From Nitrobacter sp. Nb-311A (GTDB lineage: Bacteria; Pseudomonadota; Alphaproteobacteria; Rhizobiales; Xanthobacteraceae), in NCBI RefSeq assembly GCF_000152905.1, contig NZ_AAMY01000013.1:48813-112812 (forward strand): a stretch of DNA of 64,000 bases. Direction: 5' to 3'. The notes beneath the pieces are model-generated. The model worked only from the letters and a program-made list of their open reading frames with translations, was not told the origin of the DNA and did no database searches. The position numbers were made by a program, and so were the translations under genes. This document shows, piece by piece, positions 32,773 to 41,530 of this stretch (positions are counted from its first letter, which is position 1; every line of letters starts with the position of its first letter).

Positions 32773-34890
32773 TTAGTTTTGAGCCATTCTATCGCCAGGC
32801 TCCGCCAGACGATATTGACGTTCGCTAAAGCTTCCAAATGTGGCGAGGACGATTGATTTGATCGAAGCCTCAGCCTTCAAGAGCATCTCCTCGAATTCTC
32901 CCTCGGGCGTGGATTCCGCAACCACTCCGCCTCCGACGCCGATAGAGAATCGTCCATCGGCCAGCACGATGGATCGGATCACGATACTCAGATCAGCAGC
33001 GCCATCATCACCCAGCCACCCAAGTGAGCCGGAATAGATGCCGCGGGCGCGCTGCTCCAACTGATCGATCAATTCAAGGGTGCGGGATTTCGGCGTTCCC
33101 GTCATCGATCCGCCTGGAAATGCGCCGCTACGCAACACGTCGATCAGCGTATACTCCGGCTTCAAAGTACCGCGTATCGTACTTACCAGTTGGTGGACGG
33201 TCTGATATGTTTCGACGTTAAACAAGCTTCGCACCGATACGCTCCCGGTCTCGCAACAGCGCGATAGATCGTGACGCAGGAGATCGACGATCATTCCGTT
33301 CTCCGCCCGGTTCTTTCGACCAGCCCGCAGTATTTCGGCCAGTTTCTGGTCTTCAAGCGGATCGGTGGCGCGCCGGATCGTTCCCTTGATCGGCTTTGCT
33401 TCGATGTTGCGGTCTGTATCGACTGCAAGAAAACGTTCGGGCGAAGCGCTTAGGACGGCTCCGCCGGGCCATTTGAGAAAAGCCGCAAACGGAGCGGGGT
33501 TGACGTTTCGCACTGCACGATAAACCCGCAGGGGCTCGACTGTGGCAGCGCAGGAAAGCTCGCTAGTCAAACAGACCTGATACGTCTCCCCTTGCGCGAT
33601 CAAGTCGAGACAGCGAGCGACCTTGGAGAGATAGCTCTCTCTTCCATCTTTCATGAGGAATGCGAGAGGATCGCGGTCGGTCGCGTAAGGGAAATTCAGG
33701 GGCGGGCGCTTCGCCGATTCGATCCGCTTGAGTGTAGAGCGTATCCAATGCTGCGCGCGAGCGGCTTCATCGGGACTATCGATCGCACATACATACGTTT
33801 TCCCCTCGCGGTGATCGACGGCGATGAACCTGTCCGAACGGATCCACAAAGCGTCGGGAGTTACAGCCCGCCTCGTGGTCGGCGAGCCGCAATCATGTCG
33901 CAGCTCGTAGCCGAACCACCCGACATGACCGCCGACAAAAGGACATGGCGGCGCCGATTGCGGCCGGCCCGAATGCTCCCTTTGAAGATACGCGAATATA
34001 TCGACGTTTTCGGTCCGGTGGCCACGAGCATCGTCGACAAGGGTCATCCTGTCAGCGCTGCGATACTGTACCGTCTGCGCATGTGGCCCTGTCGCATCTC
34101 CCATGTACGACCATCGTGAGAGCGGAGTCCCCCCAAGATTGCTGTCGAGCCAAAAGGCGAAGGGCTGATCGGCAAAGAGCGAACAGAACACCGTCTCGGT
34201 GTCAATCGCGCGCGGGATTTCGAGCCAGAATGCTTTGCGGGTCGTCGTAGCTGGCGGCGCAGCGCGCTGCTTGTCCGCCCGTGCGGGCGGTGGCGTCGAG
34301 GTTCGTCCCGTGCAGCGAAACGAAAGGTCGCGAAAGTTTCGCAGTAAGATCCGGCCGTTTTCTGTGAGAAACGATTCCGGATGGAATTGCACGCCCCATT
34401 GCGGCCGCCCGTGACGCGCGATCCCCATGACGAGGCCATCTTCGGTCCAGGCAATTTCCTCAAGAGCGGGCGGGAGAGGACGCTGGACAACAAAAGAATG
34501 ATAGCGGGCCGCACTGAACAATGGTGGCATGCCTGCGAAGAGGCCGGACGCCTGATGCACGATTCTGGATGTGCGCCCATGAACGAGAGAGGGAGCCCGT
34601 GCCAGGGACGCGCCTGACGCGAGGGCAAGGCCCTGATGTCCCAAACATACGCCGAGCAAGGGCAAAGCGGCCGCTTCGATCGCGGCCTGGGATAAGCCGA
34701 AATCCGCCGCCCGGTCGGGTCGTCCCGGGCCCGGCGAGATGATGATATTATCGAATGGCCTTCGGGAGAGTTCGTCCCATGTCGTCGCATCGTTGCGGAC
34801 GACCAGGGGCTCTTCCTGGTTTATTTCGGCGATCAAGTGCACCAGATTGTAGGTGAATGAATCGTAGTTGTCGATTATCAGAGTCCTCAC
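32773..34890 (-). CDS. pabAB: Fused aminodeoxychorismate synthase, PabA-PabB
   Basis: Converts chorismate plus glutamine to 4-amino-4-deoxychorismate for folate. About 705 residues. The glutamine amidotransferase part (1-200) starts VRTLIIDNYDSFTYNLVHLI, with LLGVCLGHQGLALASG (nucleophile Cys) and GVQFHPESFL (catalytic His). The component I part (about 240-700) has QGETYQVCLTSELS, PIKGTIRRATDPLEDQKL, RAENGMIVDLLRHDLSRC and FPGGSMTGTPKSRTLELIDQ. The Lys in PIKGT identifies PabB-type synthase rather than anthranilate synthase, which has PIAGT. GTG 34890 with upstream GAGG is chosen over an unlike extension to 35004. No pabC is adjacent. Divergent from the usp gene. Confidence 0.9.
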   Translation of the reverse strand: MRTLIIDNYDSFTYNLVHLIAEINQEEPLVVRNDATTWDELSRRPFDNIIISPGPGRPDRAADFGLSQAAIEAAALPLLGVCLGHQGLALASGASLARAPSLVHGRTSRIVHQASGLFAGMPPLFSAARYHSFVVQRPLPPALEEIAWTEDGLVMGIARHGRPQWGVQFHPESFLTENGRILLRNFRDLSFRCTGRTSTPPPARADKQRAAPPATTTRKAFWLEIPRAIDTETVFCSLFADQPFAFWLDSNLGGTPLSRWSYMGDATGPHAQTVQYRSADRMTLVDDARGHRTENVDIFAYLQREHSGRPQSAPPCPFVGGHVGWFGYELRHDCGSPTTRRAVTPDALWIRSDRFIAVDHREGKTYVCAIDSPDEAARAQHWIRSTLKRIESAKRPPLNFPYATDRDPLAFLMKDGRESYLSKVARCLDLIAQGETYQVCLTSELSCAATVEPLRVYRAVRNVNPAPFAAFLKWPGGAVLSASPERFLAVDTDRNIEAKPIKGTIRRATDPLEDQKLAEILRAGRKNRAENGMIVDLLRHDLSRCCETGSVSVRSLFNVETYQTVHQLVSTIRGTLKPEYTLIDVLRSGAFPGGSMTGTPKSRTLELIDQLEQRARGIYSGSLGWLGDDGAADLSIVIRSIVLADGRFSIGVGGGVVAESTPEGEFEEMLLKAEASIKSIVLATFGSFSERQYRLAEPGDRMAQN

Positions 34891-35204
34891 GACATGACCT
34901 CGGCATGCACTGGTTCCCGCACGGAGGGACCGGCGAGGATTGATCGATCCGAACTGGTCGCAGGAAAAGTCAGAAACGATACATTTATCCGCGAAGTCTC
35001 GCATTCGCTACTGGCGGCGTGTCGTCCGGGCCTCTAATATTTTGCTACCGGTAAGACGATGAGCCATTTCGGAAGGACCGTTCATGCTTTCGACAGGATG
35101 CCAAGGTGCCGCACGAAAACCTTTGACGGTTTGAAGCTTTCAACCGTCCGTGATTTTCGATATCGTGGTCTCGCGACGGGTATTCGGATTGGGGAGCGAG
35201 TTAT

Positions 35205-36002
35205 ATGCTTAAAGACATTATTCTTCATCTGGAACGCGACCCCTCGCGGGATATCGTCCGGGATTTTGCCGCTTCGATAGCGGAAGTTTTTTCCGCCCAT
35301 CTGACGGCGGTTATATTTAACTTTGAAGCGAACATTCCCGCCGAGGCTCTTGAGGATCTGTTTGCCGCGAGCGAGGCAGAGGCACGTGGCGCGATTGAGC
35401 GTTTCAAACTGGCCATGAAACGTGGCAATCTCTCAGCCGAACCGCGTCTCGTTTCAGGAACGTCTAAGACGTTCTCGGAAATGGCGCGGTGTTTTGATCT
35501 CAGTGTCGTCATGCAATCCGATGATCATAAGGGCGTCAACAACAGCATTCTTATCGAAACAACGCTCTTTGATTCCGGCCGGCCGCTCATCATCGTTCCA
35601 AACGTTCAGCAGGAGGCGTTGAAGCTCGAGAAGGTTGTGTGCTGTTGGGATGGAAGTCGCACCGCTGCGCGCGCCATCAATGATGCGTTGCCGTTTCTGA
35701 AAAGAGCCAGCACCGTCGAGCTGCTTATCGTCGAAGATGAAAAGACCGCTAATGAGCAGGTGCTTCGTGGCACCGTTATCGGTCAGCATCTCGCTCGACA
35801 CGATATCAAAGTCAGGGTGGAAACGATACCAGCCGTTGATATGGATGTTGCGAATACCATTTTGAGGCATATTGCTGGCGGTTCGACGAGCCTGCTTGTG
35901 ATGGGCGGCTATGGACACTCTCGCTTGCGTGAATTTGTCTTCGGAGGAGCGACGCGCGGTATGCTATCGGCGATGACCGTTCCTGTTTTTATGTCGCATT
36001 AA
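35205..36002 (+). CDS. Universal stress protein, tandem UspA domains
   Basis: 265 residues: first Usp domain (1-140, KDIILHLERDPSRDIVRDFA) is degenerate, the second (about 145-265) starts EKVVCCWDGSRTAARAINDA and ends with the ATP-binding motif SLLVMGGYGHSRLREFVFGG, ATRGMLSAMTVPVFMSH (G2xG9xG(S/T)-like). Tandem Usp proteins of this kind are common in rhizobia and are stress-induced, with unknown precise action. The start follows GGGGAGCG. Its promoter must lie in the 200-bp gap shared with divergent pabAB. Confidence 0.88.
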   Translation: MLKDIILHLERDPSRDIVRDFAASIAEVFSAHLTAVIFNFEANIPAEALEDLFAASEAEARGAIERFKLAMKRGNLSAEPRLVSGTSKTFSEMARCFDLSVVMQSDDHKGVNNSILIETTLFDSGRPLIIVPNVQQEALKLEKVVCCWDGSRTAARAINDALPFLKRASTVELLIVEDEKTANEQVLRGTVIGQHLARHDIKVRVETIPAVDMDVANTILRHIAGGSTSLLVMGGYGHSRLREFVFGGATRGMLSAMTVPVFMSH

Positions 36003-36063
36003 AGCGCGAGTGATGAACGTGATCCACGTATCATCTCATCACGGTCGACGTCTGCCATGGGGC

Positions 36064-36186
36064 TTAAGAGCAGCGGTCCTCACCGGATTGTGGTTGTTGT
36101 CGCTTTGAGAGATTATACCCAAGGAGACATCCGAGCAGGGCTCCAATGGCAATGACTGCCAAGCCCACGAACTGATCTTTAGCCAC
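36064..36186 (-). CDS. Possible 40-residue single-helix membrane peptide
   Basis: From a GTG at 36186, overlapping the last codons of the FkbM gene, the minus strand encodes one strongly hydrophobic helix (VGLAVIAIGALLGCLLGYNL) and a polar tail (SKRQQPQSGEDRCS). It looks like a small membrane protein and would be translationally coupled to the upstream gene. No homologue is recognised, so the call is tentative. Confidence 0.35.
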   Translation of the reverse strand: MAKDQFVGLAVIAIGALLGCLLGYNLSKRQQPQSGEDRCS

Positions 36187-36955
36187 GACGAGATGCCTCT
36201 TCGGGAAACTGATTATAGATGTTCGGGCCGATCGTCGTGCCGATCGCCTCCGGCGGGAAGAACAGAAAGTCGCGATGGCCGCCATTGCCAAATTTGTAAT
36301 GTGCCTCGCGGCTTAAATAGTTCAAGTATCGGTTGCCCAACATCATGACGCCGAAATACCCGAGCCCGATAAAGAAATCGAAAACGCCTTGCGCTTCGGA
36401 TGGTGTGGCCTCGAACTGCACTACCGGCCGATAGCGGCGGATGGTGTGCTCGGCACCGCGGAAGACGTCGTGCTCATGCCCCTCGACGTCGCACTTGATG
36501 AATCTGAGATTGCTGAAGTCCATATCGATGGTGTCCAGCTTCGTAGTGGCGACCATCAGGGTTTCGTTGGCGACGTTACGGCGCGAGGGTTGCAGTGAGG
36601 CGCTGCCGTCTCCCACCCTCTGGCGCGCAAGGACAGCCACACCATCAACGCTGGAAAGGGCGACATTTAGCACCCTCATGTTGCGCCATTTGAAGATCGA
36701 CTTGAGCCGGCTGATCGCTACGTTCATTTCTGGCTGCGGCTCGAAGGCGATCACCCGGCCAAGCCTGCCCACCGCGCGAGACATCCAGAAGCAATAAATG
36801 CCCTTGTTGGCTCCGATATCGAGAACGGTGGCGCCGCTTAGATCGAGCCGCATCAGCGTTTGGAGCTGGAGTTTTTCCGTCCGGTAACGATATCGCATGC
36901 ACCGCGCCAGGAACCGCAGGGCGGAATAATAGGTCGAGAATTGCGCGGGTGCCAC
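36179..36955 (-). CDS. FkbM-family SAM-dependent methyltransferase
   Basis: 258 residues with the class I methyltransferase motif I (GATVLDIGANKGIYCFWMSR), motif II-like RVIAFEPQPEMNVAISRLKS, and the FkbM-typical LRFIKCDVEGHEHDVFRGAE (Asp-Val-Glu-Gly) followed by RRYRPVVQFEATPS. FkbM enzymes O-methylate sugars or polyketides; near a glycan block, sugar O-methylation is the likely role but this is inference. Begins at ATG 36955. Upstream is 538 bp without a gene, then the IS element. Confidence 0.87.
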   Translation of the reverse strand: MAPAQFSTYYSALRFLARCMRYRYRTEKLQLQTLMRLDLSGATVLDIGANKGIYCFWMSRAVGRLGRVIAFEPQPEMNVAISRLKSIFKWRNMRVLNVALSSVDGVAVLARQRVGDGSASLQPSRRNVANETLMVATTKLDTIDMDFSNLRFIKCDVEGHEHDVFRGAEHTIRRYRPVVQFEATPSEAQGVFDFFIGLGYFGVMMLGNRYLNYLSREAHYKFGNGGHRDFLFFPPEAIGTTIGPNIYNQFPEEASRRG

Positions 36956-37493
36956 TGGCGTCTTCCTAGCGGTTCGTAGCTTTTCGTTTCATCCGGCTCA
37001 CGTTGTTACCCAACATTTGCGTCGAGTGTCGACAGGGCAATCGGGGTTCATCAGAAGATGCAGTGGTTCTTCGCAGCCGCGATCAGGGTCGATGCGGTCG
37101 GCGCTCAATCACCGCTCCGCTAATGGGCGGCCGGGATTTTATTGTCTTGGCGGCATGTCTTAAGATCTCGCCGCAACTTGCGCGTGTAAGGGTCTTGCGG
37201 TAGACTTGCTGGTTTTAGCGGACGGGTGATTGGGCCTCCCGTTCACAAGCCCATGCACAAAATGGGGCGTTCCGCGGAGCGCTCTCTCCGATGGCTACCC
37301 GATCGGCCGAATTCCCTCCCGCGCTCGCTTGTGCGCGCTTCGCTTTGCAGCCGCGGTGAAAGCGGCGGGTCAGTAGTCTCGGTCATTTCCGCGAGCGACC
37401 CCGCAGGGATGCGTTTCGCCTTTATATTCAAGACATTCACGCTGCAGATCTTCAAAGGGAGGACCCGCTTGCGGGCCTCACCTGAAAGCGGCT
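36956..37493. other. Intergenic region left of the IS; no gene seen
   Basis: 538 bp between the FkbM gene and the left end of the IS3 element. Frames such as 37226-37531 cross the IS end and are not genes. Nothing recognisable was found. Confidence 0.35.
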
Positions 37494-37519
37494 TGAACCG
37501 CCCCGGGTTTGCCGGAGGC
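37494..37519 (+). repeat. IS3 left terminal inverted repeat
   Basis: 26 bp, exactly complementary to 38789-38814; begins TGAACCGCCCCGGG. Preceded by the target-site copy GCT. Confidence 0.93.
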
Positions 37520-37543
37520 TCCAACTCCTGAGAGGATGGAGCC

Positions 37544-37873
37544 ATGACAAGCAAGACGACGAACAAGTTTTCACCGGAGGTTCGGGCCCGAGCGGTTCGA
37601 ATGGTTTTGGATCACGGCAGCGAGTATCCGTCCCGCTGGGCTGCGATTGAGGCGATAGCCCCCAAGATTGGCTGTTCCGGCCATACCCTGCTGGAATGGG
37701 TGAAGAAGGCGGAGATCGACAGCGGCAAGCGAGCAGGCGTCCCAACGGACGTGGCGGAGAAGCTGAAGGCGCTTGAGCGTGAGAACCGCGAGCTTCGGCA
37801 AGCCAATGAGATTCTGCGCAAGGCAAGCGCTTATTTTGCGACGGCGGAGCTCGACCGCCGGTCCAAGCCATGA
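37544..37873 (+). CDS. IS3-family transposase OrfA
   Basis: 109 residues: helix-turn-helix N-terminus ([20 protein letters not shown], then [20 protein letters not shown]) and a leucine-zipper-like C-terminus ([20 protein letters not shown]). It binds the IS ends. It overlaps OrfB by 4 bp (ATGA) in the -1 frame, so the transposase is made by frameshifting or re-initiation. Confidence 0.93.
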   Translation: MTSKTTNKFSPEVRARAVRMVLDHGSEYPSRWAAIEAIAPKIGCSGHTLLEWVKKAEIDSGKRAGVPTDVAEKLKALERENRELRQANEILRKASAYFATAELDRRSKP

Positions 37874-38775
37874 TCGCCTTCATCGACGATCATCGCGCGG
37901 CGCATGGGGTCGAGCCGATCTGCAAGGTTCTGTCGATCGCCCCCTCGACCTATCATGCCCATGTCGCCAAACGGCGTGATCCCGCCAAGCTGTCGGCGCG
38001 CGCCAGGCAGGATGTCATCCTGAAGATCGAGGTCCGGCGCGTCTTCGATGAGAACTTCCGCGTCTATGGCGTGCGCAAGATCTGGCGGCAACTCAAGCGC
38101 GAAGGCTTCGATATCGCCCGTTGTACGGTGTCACGATTGATGCGGACCATGGGCTTGCACGGTGTTATCCGCGGCAAGTCGGTCAGGACCACGATCGGCG
38201 ACAAGGCGGCGCCATGCCCGCTGGATCACGTCAACCGCCAGTTCAAGGCGTCGAGGCCGAATGCGCTTTGGCTCTCCGACTTCACCTATGTTGCCACCTG
38301 GACCGGCTTCATCTATGTCGCCTTCGTCATCGACGCCTATGCCCGCAGGATCGTCGGCTGGCGGGCATCACGTTCGGCGCACGCCGGCTTCGTGCTCGAT
38401 GCGCTGGAGCAAGCCCTGCACGATCGACGGCCGGTCCATCGCGGCGGGCTCGTACACCACAGCGACAGAGGAAGTCAGTACGTATCCATCAAGTACACCG
38501 AGCGCCTGGCTGAAGCTGGCATCGAGCCGTCTGTCGGCAGTGTCGGCGATTCCTACGATAATGCTCTCGCCGAAACCATCAACGGCCTCTACAAAGCTGA
38601 GGTGATCCACCGACGCGGACCGTGGCGTAGCTTCGAGGCCGTCGAGTTCGCAACGCTGGAATGGGTCGATTGGTTCAACAACCGACGGCTCTTGGAGCCC
38701 ATCGGAAACATCCCGCCCGCCGAAGCCGAGCAACGCTACTACGCCATGCTGGAACAATCGGCCATGGCGGCATAA
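37870..38775 (+). CDS. IS3-family transposase OrfB (DDE integrase domain)
   Basis: 301 residues with the retroviral-integrase-like core: [20 protein letters not shown] (first Asp), [20 protein letters not shown] (second Asp) and [20 protein letters not shown] (Glu), then [20 protein letters not shown], typical of IS3. The upstream HTH_21-like part ([20 protein letters not shown]) is intact. No frameshift or stop interrupts it. Confidence 0.94.
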   Translation: MIAFIDDHRAAHGVEPICKVLSIAPSTYHAHVAKRRDPAKLSARARQDVILKIEVRRVFDENFRVYGVRKIWRQLKREGFDIARCTVSRLMRTMGLHGVIRGKSVRTTIGDKAAPCPLDHVNRQFKASRPNALWLSDFTYVATWTGFIYVAFVIDAYARRIVGWRASRSAHAGFVLDALEQALHDRRPVHRGGLVHHSDRGSQYVSIKYTERLAEAGIEPSVGSVGDSYDNALAETINGLYKAEVIHRRGPWRSFEAVEFATLEWVDWFNNRRLLEPIGNIPPAEAEQRYYAMLEQSAMAA

Positions 38776-38788
38776 CTTAAACCAAACG

Positions 38789-38814
38789 GCCTCCGGCAAA
38801 CCCGGGGCGGTTCA
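38789..38814 (-). repeat. IS3 right terminal inverted repeat
   Basis: 26 bp, exact reverse complement of 37494-37519, ending GGGGCGGTTCA, followed by target-site copy GCT. Confidence 0.93.
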
Positions 38815-38977
38815 GCTGAAGCTCTCATCGTCTCCGGACCATAGTTCATTGGCGAGCCGCGTAAACTTCGTTTCAGAATGCGGCGGCGACTGTATCGAGC
38901 CGCAGCAATCCGTCGCCCGGGACGGCGTTCGTCCTGAAGTGTTGTGAGAAAACCTCAGTCGCGATGCACCGTACACT

Positions 38978-38994
38978 TTTAGATGGCTTCTAGC
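38978..38994. promoter_or_regulatory. Irr/ICE-like inverted repeat upstream of siderophore receptor
   Basis: TTTAGAT-GGC-TTCTAGC resembles the alphaproteobacterial iron control element bound by Irr (as I recall it, TTTAGAA-N3-TTCTAAA): 6 of 7 positions match in the left half, 5 of 7 in the right, with 3-bp spacing. It lies about 92 bp upstream of the receptor ATG. It suggests iron-dependent control by Irr, but this is a by-eye match only. Confidence 0.45.
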
Positions 38995-39085
38995 CTATGA
39001 TTCGTTCGCAAGAATCAGTTCCTGTGTTAGGAGCCGCTGGGGATCACTTTTAACGGAATTTTTAAGGGAATTAGGGGCGGGGACG

Positions 39086-41404
39086 ATGCGAGAACTCTCG
39101 GCTAAAACTATTGTGAGCATAGCGTCGCTGGGAGCAGTGAGCTATTTTGTCGTTTCCGTGGATTCATCGGGCGATATTCGACCAGCGCTCGCGCAGCAAT
39201 CCAACCTGCCGCCTGTAACTATCGTCGCGCCCAAGCCGAAAGCACGACAGTCGGTCAAGCGGTCACGAACCCGAACGGCCAGTCCGGTCCGGAGACAAGT
39301 CGCCGCGCCGGCGCCGCGCCAGGCGGCGCCTGTCCCTTTCATGGTGCCTTCGACCGGGACAGTCGGCACCGTGCCGCCGGTATATGCCGGTGGCCAGGTT
39401 GCAACGGGCGCGAGCCTGGGAATGCTCGGCAACCGCAGCGTGATGGACACGCCGTTCAATCAGACAAGCTATACGTCTCAACTCATAGAAAACCAGCAGG
39501 CGCGGACGATTCGCGACGTGCTTGATAACGATCCTTCAGTCAGGACGATTCAAGCAGCCGGCGGCGGCGCCGATGGTGTCTTTATCCGGGGTTTCTACTA
39601 TGACAGCGGCGATTACGGCCTGAACGGGCTCTACGGAATCGCGCCGTACTACTCCACCAGGGCCAATTTCGTCGAGCGCGTCGAAGTCCTCAAGGGACCG
39701 AGCGCTCTGCTCAACGGCATGACCGTCGGCGGCACCGGCGCCACCAGCGGCGGGGCGGTCGGCGGCACCATCAATTTGATCAGCAAACATGCGACCGACC
39801 TCGACATCACGCGAATAACGGGGACTTATGTTTCCCAATCGCAGTTCGGAGCAAATGTCGACCTCGGCCGGCGGTACGGCGAACACAAGGAGTGGGGCGT
39901 CAGGCTGAACAGCACCTACTCGAACGGCAATACACCGTGGAATCGGCAGACGGACGAGTTTGGAAACGTCGTCCTCGGGGTTGATTATCGGGGCGAAAGG
40001 GTGCGCGCGGCTTTCGATGTCGGCTATCAGGCGGATAATCTGAGGCCGCCTATGCGATTCTTCGGGCTTGGCGCGACGACGGCCATTCCTCAGCCGCCGA
40101 AACCTGGCCTCAATTTCCAGGTTCCGTGGGCCTATTATGCGCCCACGGACTTCTTCACCACTGTAGAAGGAGAGGTCGATTTAACCGACTGGATGACCGC
40201 CTATGCCGTGTTCGGTTATCACGACAGCAACATCAACTATCTCTATCCGTCACCCAACATCGTCAATGGTGCGGGGGATCTCATTGGGCGGCCGGGTCGT
40301 GGCAAGGAGACGTTCGAGACCTTCGCGGGCACGACTGGTATCCGGGCGAACGTCGATACCGGGCCTATTCATCACTTGATGAATATCAACTACTCGGTCA
40401 ACGATCGGAGCTACAATCAGAACCTTGGCGCAGCGGGTCTAATTGCCTGGAACCTCTACACCGAACCGACCAACATACCGGCGCCCGCCAACTTCAATGC
40501 ATTAGCTCTCAGCCAGGTAACCGGCGTCAGGCTGTCGAGCATCGGCCTATCCGATACCATGTCGATGCTGAACGACCGGGTGCAGTTCACCGTTGGCGCT
40601 CGTCACCAGACCGCCGGCTCGGGTGTGATGGTTTTGACGGGGCCGGGCACGAGCCGGCCGGAGCAAAGCACGTCAGTGTGGACCCCGGCCTATGCGATTG
40701 TTGTCAAGCCGGTCGAACGCATCTCGCTCTATGCAAACTATATCGAAGGTCTGCAGACACCCGTTGTGGTGCCCGGTATTTTTGCGAATGCCGGGACCGT
40801 ATTCCCGCCAACACCAACCCAGCAAGCCGAGGGCGGCATAAAGTTCGACGCCGGCCGGATCACGGCAACGCTGAGCTATTTCGATATCAGTCAGCGGAGC
40901 ATCATCACTGTCGGTACGCTCGGGAATCAGACTCAGGAACTCAACGGTATACAGCGTAACCGCGGCATGGAACTCAATGTATTCGGAGAGATCACTCCCG
41001 CCATCCGCGTTCTCGGCGGCGCCGCTTTGATCGACGGTGTGCAGGAAAGGACGCAAAACGGGATCAACGACGGAAAGAAAGCAGTCGGCGTTCCTGCGAT
41101 CACAGCGAATATCGGTGCGGAATGGGATACACCCTTCGTGCGCGGCCTCACCGTGACCGGCAGGGTCATCTATACCGGCACGCAATATGCGAATGTCACA
41201 AACACGCTGACGATACCTGACTGGACACGGGTCGATCTGGGAGCGCGATACACCTTTGATTCGCCCTGGAACGGGAAGCCGATTATTGTCCGGGCCATGG
41301 TACAAAACGTCGCAAATCAGGCTTACTGGGCATCGGCATATAGCGGGGTTATCACGCTTGCAGCTCCCCGGACCTACCTGGTCTCGACGACCTTCAACTT
41401 CTAG
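39086..41404 (+). CDS. TonB-dependent siderophore receptor
   Basis: Outer-membrane importer of a ferric siderophore. 772 residues: an N-terminal signal region, a TonB-box-like PPVTIVAP (about residue 45), an unusually long Pro/Ala/Arg-rich linker (to about 110), the plug (TIRDVLDNDPSVRTIQAAGG, GVFIRGFYYDSGDYGLNGLY, FVERVEVLKGPSALLNGMTV), and a barrel ending YLVSTTFNF. The plug wording matches FhuA/FcuA/FpvA-type siderophore receptors, and there is no STN signalling domain. The NRPS genes follow on the same strand after 1.1 kb, so the product of those synthetases is the likely ligand. An Irr-like box lies upstream; the gene starts 271 bp after the IS. Confidence 0.9.
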   Translation: MRELSAKTIVSIASLGAVSYFVVSVDSSGDIRPALAQQSNLPPVTIVAPKPKARQSVKRSRTRTASPVRRQVAAPAPRQAAPVPFMVPSTGTVGTVPPVYAGGQVATGASLGMLGNRSVMDTPFNQTSYTSQLIENQQARTIRDVLDNDPSVRTIQAAGGGADGVFIRGFYYDSGDYGLNGLYGIAPYYSTRANFVERVEVLKGPSALLNGMTVGGTGATSGGAVGGTINLISKHATDLDITRITGTYVSQSQFGANVDLGRRYGEHKEWGVRLNSTYSNGNTPWNRQTDEFGNVVLGVDYRGERVRAAFDVGYQADNLRPPMRFFGLGATTAIPQPPKPGLNFQVPWAYYAPTDFFTTVEGEVDLTDWMTAYAVFGYHDSNINYLYPSPNIVNGAGDLIGRPGRGKETFETFAGTTGIRANVDTGPIHHLMNINYSVNDRSYNQNLGAAGLIAWNLYTEPTNIPAPANFNALALSQVTGVRLSSIGLSDTMSMLNDRVQFTVGARHQTAGSGVMVLTGPGTSRPEQSTSVWTPAYAIVVKPVERISLYANYIEGLQTPVVVPGIFANAGTVFPPTPTQQAEGGIKFDAGRITATLSYFDISQRSIITVGTLGNQTQELNGIQRNRGMELNVFGEITPAIRVLGGAALIDGVQERTQNGINDGKKAVGVPAITANIGAEWDTPFVRGLTVTGRVIYTGTQYANVTNTLTIPDWTRVDLGARYTFDSPWNGKPIIVRAMVQNVANQAYWASAYSGVITLAAPRTYLVSTTFNF

Positions 41405-41530
41405 AGCATTTTCGCTTCTGGCTGAATCAGAAGCGAAGCTCCAGTTGTTTTGGTGCGTTTTTTCACGCGAAACGATATCCGTCCTCGGGTTAAGCCCGAG
41501 GCATGCCTCGCTCGAAAACGCTATAGAGCG
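41404..41530 (-). repeat. Intergenic repeat family A, copy 4, inverted, with terminator-like hairpin
   Basis: Read on the minus strand it begins CTATAGCGTTTTCGAGCGA and ends with the same hairpin as copy 2. On the plus strand TTCGCTTCTG (41411-41420) and CAGAAGCGAA (41428-41437) form a perfect 10-bp stem just after the receptor stop, so the repeat may serve as its transcription terminator. This copy carries an extra insertion containing CCTCGGGTTAAGCCCGAGG. Confidence 0.7.

Larger units (their letters stand above)
37494..38814 (+). mobile_element. Complete IS3-family insertion sequence, 1321 bp
   Basis: Bounded by perfect 26-bp inverted repeats: left end 37494-37519 begins TGAACCGCCCCGGGTTTG, right end 38789-38814 is its exact reverse complement, ending GGGGCGGTTCA. 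Both ends are flanked by the same 3 bp, GCT (37491-37493 and 38815-38817), the target duplication expected for IS3 elements. Inside are the two overlapping orfs of a DDE transposase. All parts appear intact, so it may still be mobile. Confidence 0.93.

Noticed and set aside
37226..37531. 101-codon frame at the IS left end
   Set aside because: Crosses the terminal inverted repeat and target site, so it cannot be an ancestral gene.
37780..37873. Classical A6G slippery heptamer for the IS3 frameshift
   Set aside because: No A-run is present near the orfA/orfB overlap; expression by the ATGA overlap or a different slippery site is more likely.
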